14,054 nt of DNA from Clostridia bacterium. Lineage in GTDB: Bacteria > Bacillota_A > Clostridia > Christensenellales > Aristaeellaceae. The position numbers were made by a program, and so were the translations under genes. Every line of letters starts with the position of its first letter. Position 1 is the stretch's first letter. Positions 6,409 to 13,186 of the stretch are shown one piece after another. The stretch lies in the NCBI GenBank assembly GCA_017399225.1, contig JAFQEB010000030.1:1-14054 (forward strand), read 5' to 3'. The notes below the pieces were generated by a model. That model saw only the letters and a list, made by a program, of their open reading frames with translations. It made no database searches and was not told where the DNA came from.

Positions 6409-6773
6409 ACATCCTCTTGAACCTGCTCAAGGCTTTTGCCGTCGGCGGCGCGATCTGCACCGTCGGCGAGCTGCTGGTGCTCAGAACGAAGCTGACCCCC
6501 GCCCGCATTCTGGTGGGGTACATCGTGGCGGGCGTGATCCTCAGCGCCGTGGGGCTCTACGGCCCGCTGGCCGATTTCGCCGGCGCGGGTGCCAGCATTC
6601 CCCTCACAGGCTTCGGTCACGCACTGACCACCGGTGTTCGCCGGGCAGTACAGGAGATCGGCTTCCTGGGCGCCTTCACCGGCGGATTGACCCACACCGC
6701 CGCCGGGATCTCCGCCGCCGTCTTCTTTGGGGCCGTGATCGCCCTGGTCTTCAAGCCCCGGCCCAAGCACTGA
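6405..6773 (+). CDS. spoVAE: stage V sporulation protein AE (SpoVAE/SpoVAEb)
   Basis: The 122-aa protein has about four hydrophobic segments and is the SpoVAC-related small membrane subunit (SpoVAEb in Bacillus naming). The shared glycine motif appears as FAGAGASIPLTGFGHA (about 58-73). The start ATG 6405 overlaps the spoVAD stop by 4 nt and has TTGGAGG at 6391-6397. This is the last gene of the operon: SpoVAEa and the GerA-like SpoVAF found in Bacillus operons are missing, as in many Clostridia. I see no clear terminator between 6774 and the degV promoter. Confidence 0.94.
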   Translation: MNILLNLLKAFAVGGAICTVGELLVLRTKLTPARILVGYIVAGVILSAVGLYGPLADFAGAGASIPLTGFGHALTTGVRRAVQEIGFLGAFTGGLTHTAAGISAAVFFGAVIALVFKPRPKH

Positions 6774-6792
6774 CGCGCTCAGAGAATTCTAA

Positions 6793-6805
6793 TTTGAATT
6801 TCAAA
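6793..6805. promoter_or_regulatory. 13-bp palindrome upstream of the degV promoter
   Basis: TTTGAA-T-TTCAAA is a perfect inverted repeat with one central base, ending 10 bp before the degV -35 box. The spacing would suit an operator or activator site, but I know no regulator with this exact site. In an AT-rich gap such a palindrome could also occur by chance. Confidence 0.3.
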
Positions 6806-6815
6806 GCATTTCGGG

Positions 6816-6844
6816 TTGCAATTTTCCTTTGTTCAGTATACAAT
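6816..6844 (+). promoter_or_regulatory. sigma-A promoter of degV
   Basis: -35 TTGCAA (6816-6821), a 17-nt spacer and -10 TACAAT (6839-6844). The spacer ends CAGTA before the -10. The leader to the degV ATG is about 60 nt and includes no riboswitch that I can see. It marks degV as a vegetative unit separate from the spore operon upstream. Confidence 0.75.
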
Positions 6845-6910
6845 AGGCATGGTATCCTCTGTTCATATTCAATTCATTTTCTTCATACGGATTCATCAGG
6901 AGGTTTCACC

Positions 6911-7786
6911 ATGCAGAACTACATCCTCATGACGGACAGTGACAGCGATCTGCCCTACGCCCTTAAGGAGCAGCTGAACATTCCCGTCGTTTACATGCCC
7001 TACACCCTGGATGGCAAGGAGTACTTTGACGATCTGGGCCAGATGCTGGATCACAAGTCCTTCTACGACAAGATGCGCGCCGGCGCCCAGCCCACCACCT
7101 CCGCGCTGAATGAGACGGTGTACGAGGAGTACTTCGAGCCCATCCTCGCCGGCGGTCAGGATATCCTCTTCATCGCCTTCTCCAGCCAGCTGTCCATGAC
7201 CATCAACGCCATGCGCGCTGCGCGGGAGACGCTGCTGGAAAAGTACCCCGAGCGCAAGTTCATCATCGTGGACACCCTGTCCATCTCCGCGCCCCAGACC
7301 CTGCTGGTGCTCAAGGCCCACGAGATGTACAGCGCAGGTCAGGACATCGAGACCGTTGCCCAGTGGGTGGAGGACAACAAGCTCCGCGCCCAGGCATGGT
7401 TCACAGTGGATGACCTGAAGTACCTGCAGCGCGGCGGCCGTGTGTCCGCTGCCGCAGCCGTTCTGGGCACGATGCTGGACCTCAAGCCCATCCTGGTGGA
7501 AACCCGCGAGGGCAAGCTGGCTGCCGCCGCCAAGGTGCGCGGCCGCAAGAAGGCCATGGGCTACATCGTGGACAAGGCCGTGGAGAATGTCGAAGACCAG
7601 AAGGAATCTATCGGCATTATCCTGCACGCCGACTGCCTGCCCGATGCTGAAAAGCTGCTGAGCATGCTGCAGACAAAGCTCCCGGAGATGGAGATCCGCA
7701 TTGAGAATGTCGGCCCGGTCATCGGCGCTCACGCCGGCCCCGGCGTACTGGCCTTCTGCTTCATCGGCAAGGAACGCCCGATCTGA
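6911..7786 (+). CDS. degV: DegV family fatty-acid-binding protein
   Basis: DegV/FakB proteins bind a fatty acid and, where a FakA kinase is present, present it for phosphorylation so that exogenous fatty acids enter phospholipid synthesis. The 291-aa protein is of typical size. Visible motifs are TDSDSDLP (8-15), PTTSALNE (61-68) and AFSSQLSMTINA (89-100), which line the carboxylate pocket in the family. The mid-protein VDTLSISAPQ and KYLQRGGRVSAAAAVLG, and the C-terminal IGAHAGPGVLAFCF, also fit. The start ATG 6911 has AGGAGG 7 nt upstream. The gene is flanked by its own promoter (6816-6844) and terminator (7797-7836). No fakA is in the window, so the substrate role is family inference. Confidence 0.93.
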   Translation: MQNYILMTDSDSDLPYALKEQLNIPVVYMPYTLDGKEYFDDLGQMLDHKSFYDKMRAGAQPTTSALNETVYEEYFEPILAGGQDILFIAFSSQLSMTINAMRAARETLLEKYPERKFIIVDTLSISAPQTLLVLKAHEMYSAGQDIETVAQWVEDNKLRAQAWFTVDDLKYLQRGGRVSAAAAVLGTMLDLKPILVETREGKLAAAAKVRGRKKAMGYIVDKAVENVEDQKESIGIILHADCLPDAEKLLSMLQTKLPEMEIRIENVGPVIGAHAGPGVLAFCFIGKERPI

Positions 7787-7796
7787 TAACAACATG

Positions 7797-7836
7797 AAAC
7801 GACCTCCCGCTCATTATCGAACGGGAGGTCGTTTTT
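7797..7836 (+). terminator. Rho-independent terminator after degV
   Basis: AAACGACCTCCCG pairs perfectly with CGGGAGGTCGTTT (13 bp) around a 12-nt loop, followed by two more T, so the T-run is 7832-7836. It lies 10 nt after the degV stop and 3 nt before the stop of the convergent membrane-protein gene. Read on the minus strand the same stem is followed by TTT only, so it may stop that operon less efficiently. Confidence 0.92.
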
Positions 7837-7839
7837 CGT

Positions 7840-8244
7840 TTACAGCTTGATCGGCATGGTCGAGAATGCCGCTGTACACAAGCCGACGCAAAACACGATG
7901 ATGTCGATCCACCAGGGCAGCCCCGTCAGGTGCATCCCAACAGAAAAGATCACCTGAGCCACCGCATACCAACCGAATATCCGGAAATGCCGCCACGCAA
8001 AGGCCTTGCGGCGTTCGCTGCCGGCAGCCACAGCCTCCTCGTACTCCGTGCCGTTGTACCAGTAAACCTGCTCCGTCCGCCAGACGATGTATGCCAACAG
8101 GGCCACGTCCGCTGCGGTGAAGCTGAGCAGCACGCGCATGATCAGCCCGGCGTCCTCCAAAGGCAGGAAGGCAATGGCCAGCATGCCCGCGACGAAGCCC
8201 AGCATCCACCACACCAGGCCACGATAGCTTTTCTTCAGCTCCAT
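7840..8244 (-). CDS. hypothetical four-helix membrane protein, 134 aa
   Basis: I do not recognise a named family. The protein has four hydrophobic segments at about 12-28, 37-54, 89-108 and 112-130, with a polar central loop (about 55-88: WRTEQVYWYNGTEYEEAV, then ERRKAFAWRHFR). The start ATG 8244 has GAGGAGG about 6 nt upstream. It is the last gene of the minus-strand operon, 10 nt after the hexosaminidase stop, so it is probably co-expressed with it. A link to sugar handling is only guilt by association. It converges on degV at the shared hairpin. Confidence 0.85.
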   Translation of the reverse strand: MELKKSYRGLVWWMLGFVAGMLAIAFLPLEDAGLIMRVLLSFTAADVALLAYIVWRTEQVYWYNGTEYEEAVAAGSERRKAFAWRHFRIFGWYAVAQVIFSVGMHLTGLPWWIDIIVFCVGLCTAAFSTMPIKL

Positions 8245-8254
8245 GGGGACCTCC

Positions 8255-10063
8255 TCACATCAGCCGGTCGGCGTACCAGGCGGTCACGTCCCGGATGCGC
8301 CAGAGTTCGGACTCCTTCGACACCTCGCGCCACTGCGCCTCATACCGCTGGAGCCAGCGGAGCAGTGCCTGTGCCGTTTCTGTTGATTTCTCGCCCTTCA
8401 AAACCGTGTGGTACGCCACATCCCAGAGGCGAATGGCCTCGGCAGCATTCAGCCAGCGCGCGACCATCGGGCGAATGGCCGGAGCCAGGTGCAGGCTGCA
8501 ATCCCGCAGGGCAGCCTCTGCCGTGAGGACGCGCTCCTGCCCGGCGAGGAAGCACGCTTCCTCCACCGGGGCCTGCTGCGGCTCGCCCCAGGGGTCAGAG
8601 AGCATCCCCTGCGCCTTGTCCTTATAGCGCACGACGTGCCACCAGCTGTACACCGGCGCATCCGCCAGATCAGCAAGGATGGAGACGATCCGGCCGCTGT
8701 CATCACCGTAGGTAAGGCGGGAGACAGCCGTCAACATTGCGTCCATTTCGGGCAGGGTGCCGTTCCAGGCGGCGCAGGCACCCATGACCATTCCCGGCAG
8801 GGAGAACCGCGGGTCGTTGATGTGTCCGTAGTCGCCCCAGTCGGTGTTCAGCAATCCGATTGCGCCATACTTTGCACCGTACTCGGCCATCCGGCGGATG
8901 TTGTGATAGCTGGTGCGGATGCGGGGCATCCACTGGTTCCAGCCGCTGACGCCCGGGCAGACGTACTGCCTGGCCCCGGCGGCCGCCAGGATGCGGGTGC
9001 TGTCCTCGCAGACGTCCGCTGCGTAGCCCCAGTTGAGGCAGATGGTGCCCTCCGGCAGCTCCTTCACCGCGTCGGCGAACTTCACCACGATGTCGCCCCA
9101 GAACATGGGCGTGCGGCCCCGGCTGACCACATGCTCGCATAGCTTCCTGACGAAGCCCATGTACAAGCCGCGCTCTTCCCTGCCCTGATTGCGGCCCTTG
9201 CCCAGGTCGAAGGTCTCGTCCGCACAGATGTTGAAGTAGGGCGAGCGGAACAGCGCCATGTACTCGTCGATCATGGCAAGGATCAACTTCATCGATTCCG
9301 GGTTCGTCGGGTCAATGGTATGGTGCGCCATGCGATTGGGCATGGTAGAGGGCATTTGATCACTGTCCGGGAGCTCGCACAGATGGCTGAAGCGCTTGGT
9401 GTGCAGCAGTTCAAACAGATGCCCGAAGGTGGAAAGCGACGGCACCAGGTCAATGCCCCGGCGGAGACAGTAAGCGTCCAGCTCAAGGATCTCCTCCGCC
9501 GTCAGGGGCGTGCCGGCAGCCTGATGCAGCTCCGGCAGGTCGCGGAAGAGGTAGGTGTGCTCCACATAGAGCTGCAGCTGATTCAGCTTGTAAAAGCAGC
9601 ACGCATCCGCCAGCTGCTTGAGCCAGCCAAGGGTCGGGATGCGCCCGCGGGTCACGTCATGATAGAAACCTCGCGCCTCGAAGGCCGGTGCGTCCTCGAT
9701 GGTCAGGGCCGGCAGCGTCCAGCCGCGTTGTCGGATGATCTGCCGAAGCGTCTGCACGCCGGTAAGGACGTCCGTCACAAAACGACCGGCAATCACCACA
9801 CCCTCCGGCGCGATCGTCAGCGTGTAGGCTTTCGCCTCCATATCAGGGGCCAGACGCAGGTGGATATCGCCCTTGCACGCCTCGCCGCCGATCGCAGGCA
9901 GTGTCAGGCCGCAGGCGGCTTCGATCTCCTGCTGCAGCTGCTCAGCGGCAGTGCGCATCGGGCCCATCCAGGGCGCGTCCATGACAATTCGACCGTCGGG
10001 TGAAATGACAAAAAAGCCCTCGTCCATCCGAAGGCTTTTGGGGGGCGGCAGCAGATACAGCAT
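8255..10063 (-). CDS. family GH20 beta-N-acetylhexosaminidase, cytoplasmic
   Basis: GH20 enzymes remove terminal beta-linked GlcNAc or GalNAc by substrate-assisted catalysis. The protein (602 aa from the chosen start) has the N-terminal GH20b alpha/beta domain (about 1-115), then the TIEDAPAFEARGFYHDVTRG entry to the TIM barrel (about 120-140). The catalytic Asp-Glu pair is at about 282-283 in NICADETFDLGKG, and a C-terminal helical region runs from about 440 to the end. There is no signal peptide, so it should act on small imported sugars or intracellular glycans. I prefer ATG 10063 because AAAGGAG lies 8 nt upstream; ATG 10069, two codons earlier, is only 2 nt from that site. It sits between comEB and a membrane protein, with no sugar transporter in view. 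The exact substrate is unknown. Confidence 0.88.
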   Translation of the reverse strand: MLYLLPPPKSLRMDEGFFVISPDGRIVMDAPWMGPMRTAAEQLQQEIEAACGLTLPAIGGEACKGDIHLRLAPDMEAKAYTLTIAPEGVVIAGRFVTDVLTGVQTLRQIIRQRGWTLPALTIEDAPAFEARGFYHDVTRGRIPTLGWLKQLADACCFYKLNQLQLYVEHTYLFRDLPELHQAAGTPLTAEEILELDAYCLRRGIDLVPSLSTFGHLFELLHTKRFSHLCELPDSDQMPSTMPNRMAHHTIDPTNPESMKLILAMIDEYMALFRSPYFNICADETFDLGKGRNQGREERGLYMGFVRKLCEHVVSRGRTPMFWGDIVVKFADAVKELPEGTICLNWGYAADVCEDSTRILAAAGARQYVCPGVSGWNQWMPRIRTSYHNIRRMAEYGAKYGAIGLLNTDWGDYGHINDPRFSLPGMVMGACAAWNGTLPEMDAMLTAVSRLTYGDDSGRIVSILADLADAPVYSWWHVVRYKDKAQGMLSDPWGEPQQAPVEEACFLAGQERVLTAEAALRDCSLHLAPAIRPMVARWLNAAEAIRLWDVAYHTVLKGEKSTETAQALLRWLQRYEAQWREVSKESELWRIRDVTAWYADRLM

Positions 10064-10086
10064 GCTCATCGCTCCTTTGAGGGTGC

Positions 10087-10557
10087 TCAGGCAGTGGGCG
10101 GCGCGGTCTCCGGGTCGAAGCGCTCCAGCTGAATGCCCGCTTCACTGAAGAGCTCCAGGGTGAAATCGTCCGGGTAGCCCTCCTGGTACACCACGCGCTT
10201 GATGCCGGTATTGATAATGATGCGGGCGCACATGCTGCAGGGCTGATGGGTGCAGTAGAGGGTCGCGCCGTCAATGGAGATGCCCAGCTTGGCTGCCTGG
10301 ATGATGGCGTTCTGCTCGGCATGGATGGCATAGCAGACCTCCGCGCGGGTGCCGGAGGCAATGCCCAGCTTGCGGCGGAGGCATTCGCCGCGCTCCTTGC
10401 AGGTCTTGAGGCCCGCCGGCGCGCCGTTATAGCCCGTCGTCATGATGCGCTTGTCCTTCACGATGACCGCGCCGATGGCCCGGCCGGGGGTGTTGCAGCT
10501 GGTCCAGGTGGCGATCACGTGGGCCATCTCCATAAAGCGGCTGTCCCATTTGTTCAT
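10087..10557 (-). CDS. comEB: dCMP deaminase, ComEB-like
   Basis: The enzyme deaminates dCMP to dUMP, feeding thymidylate synthesis. The 156-aa protein shows the full zinc cytidine-deaminase signature, HAEQNAI (His79, Glu81) and PCSMCAR (Cys107, Cys110). Before it come the dCMP-deaminase-typical TGYNGAPAG (41-49) and a Cys-rich insert (CKERGECLRRKLGIASG) that often carries a second zinc site in this family. The start ATG 10557 has AAAGGAG about 12 nt upstream, a slightly long spacing. It lies 15 nt after the SH3-protein stop and 23 nt before the hexosaminidase start. The comEB symbol follows B. subtilis; no competence genes are nearby, so a competence role is not implied. Confidence 0.93.
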   Translation of the reverse strand: MNKWDSRFMEMAHVIATWTSCNTPGRAIGAVIVKDKRIMTTGYNGAPAGLKTCKERGECLRRKLGIASGTRAEVCYAIHAEQNAIIQAAKLGISIDGATLYCTHQPCSMCARIIINTGIKRVVYQEGYPDDFTLELFSEAGIQLERFDPETAPPTA

Positions 10558-10572
10558 TGGTATTGCACTCCT

Positions 10573-11664
10573 TTATCTCAGGCCGCGCCAGAGGGCGTCG
10601 TCGTGCCCGCCGGCCTGAATGTACTCGATGTATTCCTCATGCCCCATCGGGGTGAGATAGGTCAGGATCTGTTCACCTTCCACCTCGGAGGTGTAGTCGT
10701 AGACCGTGTGGTGGAAGCGGTTGGTGTCGATGGTCGTGATCAGCATGCCGTCCACCATTTCCGTTTGGGTGACTTCTTCGCTCACAGCGCGGCGGATAAT
10801 TTTCAGATCACCACCCTCCCAGCGGTACAGGCAGGCCTCATGGCTCAGGCCCGCGTTGCCATTGGAGATGTAGGTGCCCACCAGGCCGTATTCCGGATAG
10901 AGGACGTAGTTCAGCAGCCCCTCCTCGATGGCCGTCTCCGGCACGAGGCAGTAATCCCCATCCCTGGGGTCATAGCGGTAGAACCGAGCAGAGGCTGCCT
11001 TGGCCCAGATGCCGGTGGTCACGACAATATCGTTGTAGCCATCGAAGTCCACATCCACAAACTCGATCAGCGGCTCCTCCAGGTCGGAAGTGAAGTAGAT
11101 CTCCTGCCCGTTGGGCGCGATGTAGCGATGGATGCAGGGTCCAGGCCCGTCGCAGGCCAGGATCGTCGTGCGCTGCACGGTGTGGGCGTTCTCCATCGGG
11201 GTGAGCAGGCTGGTCAGCATGTAGCCATTATCCGTGCCGCACTGCACATAGCTCCAGCCATTGGCCGTTTCGCCCAGGATGCGCACCGGGGTTCCGTTCC
11301 AGGGGCCGGTGATGACCGTGCCGTCCATGGAGGGAGCACGTCTCAAGTTCGCCCAGTCGCTTTTGGGATTGGCCACCTTGTACCAGGGCGCACGGGGGCC
11401 GACGGCGTCTCTTGTAAGGTACTCGGCCTTGATGTAGCCGTTCACCGCGCCCACGAGCACCCGGGCCCAGCCGTCATCCATGCCGGTGACGGCAACCCCG
11501 GTACCGGTGTAGTACAGGCCCAGCGAATCAGCGACTGCAGAGGGCTCCTCGCGCAGGTGCACCCGGTCGGCGTCGCCGCCGTCGATCCGGTACAGGCCGT
11601 TCTCCGCCATTGCGTAGGACATGCACAGGGCCATCATCAGCAGGATCAGAAGCAGTTTCTTCAT
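10573..11664 (-). CDS. exported protein with two SH3-type domains and a beta-propeller-like C-terminal region
   Basis: The 363-aa protein starts with a clear signal peptide (MKKLLLILLMMALCMSYAMA, cleavage near 20). Two bacterial SH3 domains follow: about 24-84 (VHLREEPS, DDGWARVLV, GYIKAEYL) and about 95-154 (ANLRRAPS, ANGWSYVQ, GYMLTSLL). Such domains usually bind cell-wall peptides. Residues about 165-350 contain DVDFDGYNDIVVTTG (203-217), an FG-GAP or XAC2610-like Asp-rich loop that may bind calcium. No catalytic domain is evident. The start ATG 11664 has GAGGTGA about 6 nt upstream. It is first in the four-gene minus-strand operon, behind a consensus promoter. The role is probably at the cell surface; a more precise function cannot be given. 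Confidence 0.85.
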   Translation of the reverse strand: MKKLLLILLMMALCMSYAMAENGLYRIDGGDADRVHLREEPSAVADSLGLYYTGTGVAVTGMDDGWARVLVGAVNGYIKAEYLTRDAVGPRAPWYKVANPKSDWANLRRAPSMDGTVITGPWNGTPVRILGETANGWSYVQCGTDNGYMLTSLLTPMENAHTVQRTTILACDGPGPCIHRYIAPNGQEIYFTSDLEEPLIEFVDVDFDGYNDIVVTTGIWAKAASARFYRYDPRDGDYCLVPETAIEEGLLNYVLYPEYGLVGTYISNGNAGLSHEACLYRWEGGDLKIIRRAVSEEVTQTEMVDGMLITTIDTNRFHHTVYDYTSEVEGEQILTYLTPMGHEEYIEYIQAGGHDDALWRGLR

Positions 11665-11678
11665 GACATATCACCTCA

Positions 11679-11723
11679 GGCAGGTTTTACCTATCTAACG
11701 AACGAAGCTGCCGCAATCCTGCC
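11679..11723 (-). promoter_or_regulatory. possible 5'-leader stem next to the ribosome site of the SH3 gene
   Basis: In the minus-strand leader GGCAGG (11718-11723) can pair with CCTGCC (11679-11684) across a loop of about 33 nt; the 3' arm ends 1 nt before the GAGGTG ribosome site (11672-11677). It could affect translation start, but the loop is long and I see little inner pairing, so this is weak. Confidence 0.2.
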
Positions 11724-11740
11724 GCATATGAACTTTTTAC

Positions 11741-11770
11741 ATTATACTGCACCCGCCGGAGTGCTGTCAA
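11741..11770 (-). promoter_or_regulatory. consensus sigma-A promoter of the SH3-comEB-GH20 operon
   Basis: On the minus strand there is a perfect -35 TTGACA (11765-11770) and a perfect -10 TATAAT (11741-11746) with an 18-nt spacer. The leader to ATG 11664 is about 70 nt. The spacer contains the dyad GCAC-N8-GTGC. The -10 overlaps a plus-strand TATACT (11743-11748), so the site could fire in both directions. Confidence 0.88.
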
Positions 11771-11815
11771 CGCCAAAGCGCGCATAACCTCACCTGAAGC
11801 AAGGAGGTGCTGCCG

Positions 11816-13156
11816 ATGGCGTCGCTGAAGAAACAGGCGCTGACCCTGACCCTCGCCAACGCCTACACCCGGGCGCTGGGCTTTGTGCTGCGGCTCTTGT
11901 CCGCCCGGCTGATGGGCGCGGAGGCCATGGGCGTGATGGAGCTGTCCTCCTCGGCGATCATGCTGGCCATCACGCCGGTAACTGCGGGGATCCCCACCGC
12001 CATCAGCCGCCTGACCGCCCTTCCCGGCGCAGACGAAAAGGCGGTGCTGCGATCAGGACTCTCTCTGGTGAAGCGCCTGAGCCTTGCGCTGATCCCAGCC
12101 CTGCTGCTGCTCTCCCCCGGCATGGCCTGGCTGCTGGGAGACTGGCGCACGCTGCCGTCCATCCTCACCAGCGCCCCGGCGATCCTGCTGCTGGGGCTTT
12201 GCGCGGTCTACAGCGGCTGGTTCTGCGGGCGGGCCGATATGCGCACCCCCGCCTTCAACGAATGCGCGGAGCAGACGGTACGCTGCTGCCTCTCCGTAGC
12301 GCTGCTGCTTTGGCTGTCAGGCCGCAGCGCAGCGCTGACTGCCGCACTGCCGGGGATCGCGGAAATCGCGGCAGGCATAGCAGTCTGGGTTCTCTTCCGC
12401 CGCAGCGCGCCGCAGCATTCGGGGATGAAGGCCGATCCCTTGCTGACACGTCAGGTGCTGCACCTGGCCGCCCCCACCACCGCCGCCCGCCTGTGCCAGA
12501 CGGCGCTCCGGGCCCTGAATGCCGTGCTGCTGCCGGTATGCCTGAGACGCTCCGGCCTCACGCAGGCTGCGGCCACCGCCCAGTTCGGACTGCTGAACGG
12601 CATGGCTATGCCCCTGCTGATGCTGCCGGGCATCGTCACCGGGGCCATCTGCACCGTGGCTGCCCCTGCGGTATCACGGCAGGAAAAGCAGCCCCTGCGA
12701 CTCCGGCGAATCATGCGTCAGCTGCTCCTGAGCGGCGCAGGGGTCGGCCTGGCCGCGTCGGCGCTGCTGTTTCTGGGGGCGGAGTTCATCAGCACCCGCC
12801 TGTACACCGAGCCCGCCCTTGCGCCGCTGCTGCGCCTGATGGCCCCGGCGGCGCTGCTCACCTCCCTGCAGCAGGTGCAGTTCGGCCTGATCACCGGCCT
12901 GGGCCTGCAAAAGAAGGCCCTCGCGCCGACCATCACCTGTGCCCTGATCACCCTGGCATTCACTGCGGCGCTGTGCCCCCTGCCGCAGATTCGGCTCTAC
13001 GGGGCAGCCGTCGCCAGCCTGGCCAGCGCACTGGTGCGTACCGTGTGGAATCAGGCGCTGCTGCACAGGGCTGTGGCAGGGCTGTCCCAAGCCTGTTCTT
13101 CCGGTGTATTCCGGCAGCACCAGCCTTGCGGCATTCAATCAAATATGGTAGAATGA
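11816..13156 (+). CDS. spoVB: SpoVB-like polysaccharide/lipid II flippase (MOP superfamily)
   Basis: SpoVB belongs to the MurJ-like lipid-linked oligosaccharide exporters and is needed for cortex peptidoglycan synthesis in B. subtilis. The product (446 aa, against about 518 in B. subtilis) has some 12-14 hydrophobic segments and the family N-terminus KKQALTLTLANAYTRALG, followed by GAEAMGVMEL and TPVTAGIPTAISRL. The central half begins with LAAPTTAARLCQTALR. The start ATG 11816 follows AAGGAGG (11801-11807); GTG 11807 lies inside that site and is rejected. No strong promoter precedes it. The 3' end, about the last 20 residues, is not membrane-like and overlaps the promoter of the next gene. 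It could equally be a non-sporulation paralogue (YkvU- or YabM-like), so the symbol is tentative. Confidence 0.82.
   Translation: MASLKKQALTLTLANAYTRALGFVLRLLSARLMGAEAMGVMELSSSAIMLAITPVTAGIPTAISRLTALPGADEKAVLRSGLSLVKRLSLALIPALLLLSPGMAWLLGDWRTLPSILTSAPAILLLGLCAVYSGWFCGRADMRTPAFNECAEQTVRCCLSVALLLWLSGRSAALTAALPGIAEIAAGIAVWVLFRRSAPQHSGMKADPLLTRQVLHLAAPTTAARLCQTALRALNAVLLPVCLRRSGLTQAAATAQFGLLNGMAMPLLMLPGIVTGAICTVAAPAVSRQEKQPLRLRRIMRQLLLSGAGVGLAASALLFLGAEFISTRLYTEPALAPLLRLMAPAALLTSLQQVQFGLITGLGLQKKALAPTITCALITLAFTAALCPLPQIRLYGAAVASLASALVRTVWNQALLHRAVAGLSQACSSGVFRQHQPCGIQSNMVE
13126..13154 (+). promoter_or_regulatory. sigma-A promoter for the 191-aa exported protein, inside the end of spoVB
   Basis: -35 TTGCGG (13126-13131), a 17-nt spacer and -10 TAGAAT (13149-13154). 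The last base of the -10 is the first base of the flippase stop codon TGA (13154-13156). The leader would be about 25 nt and contains AAAGGAGG, so the start of the next gene is close to the transcript's 5' end. Confidence 0.6.
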
Positions 13157-13186
13157 AGCTGCATCATACCAAAGGAGGACTTACCA

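Noticed and set aside
6774..6815. Terminator at the end of the spoVA operon
   Set aside because: The AT-rich palindromes there (AGAATTCT, TTTGAATTTCAAA) lack a GC stem and a T-run, so they are not convincing terminators.
9320..10003. Long antisense open frame opposite the GH20 gene, and similar antisense frames over ypeB, degV and the SH3 operon
   Set aside because: Each mirrors a well-supported gene in a GC-rich genome, lacks a ribosome site and gives His/Gly/Gln-rich products without recognisable domains.
10064..10069. ATG 10069 as the GH20 start
   Set aside because: Only 2 nt separate it from the AAAGGAG site; ATG 10063 has 8-nt spacing. The difference is two residues, so the choice matters little.
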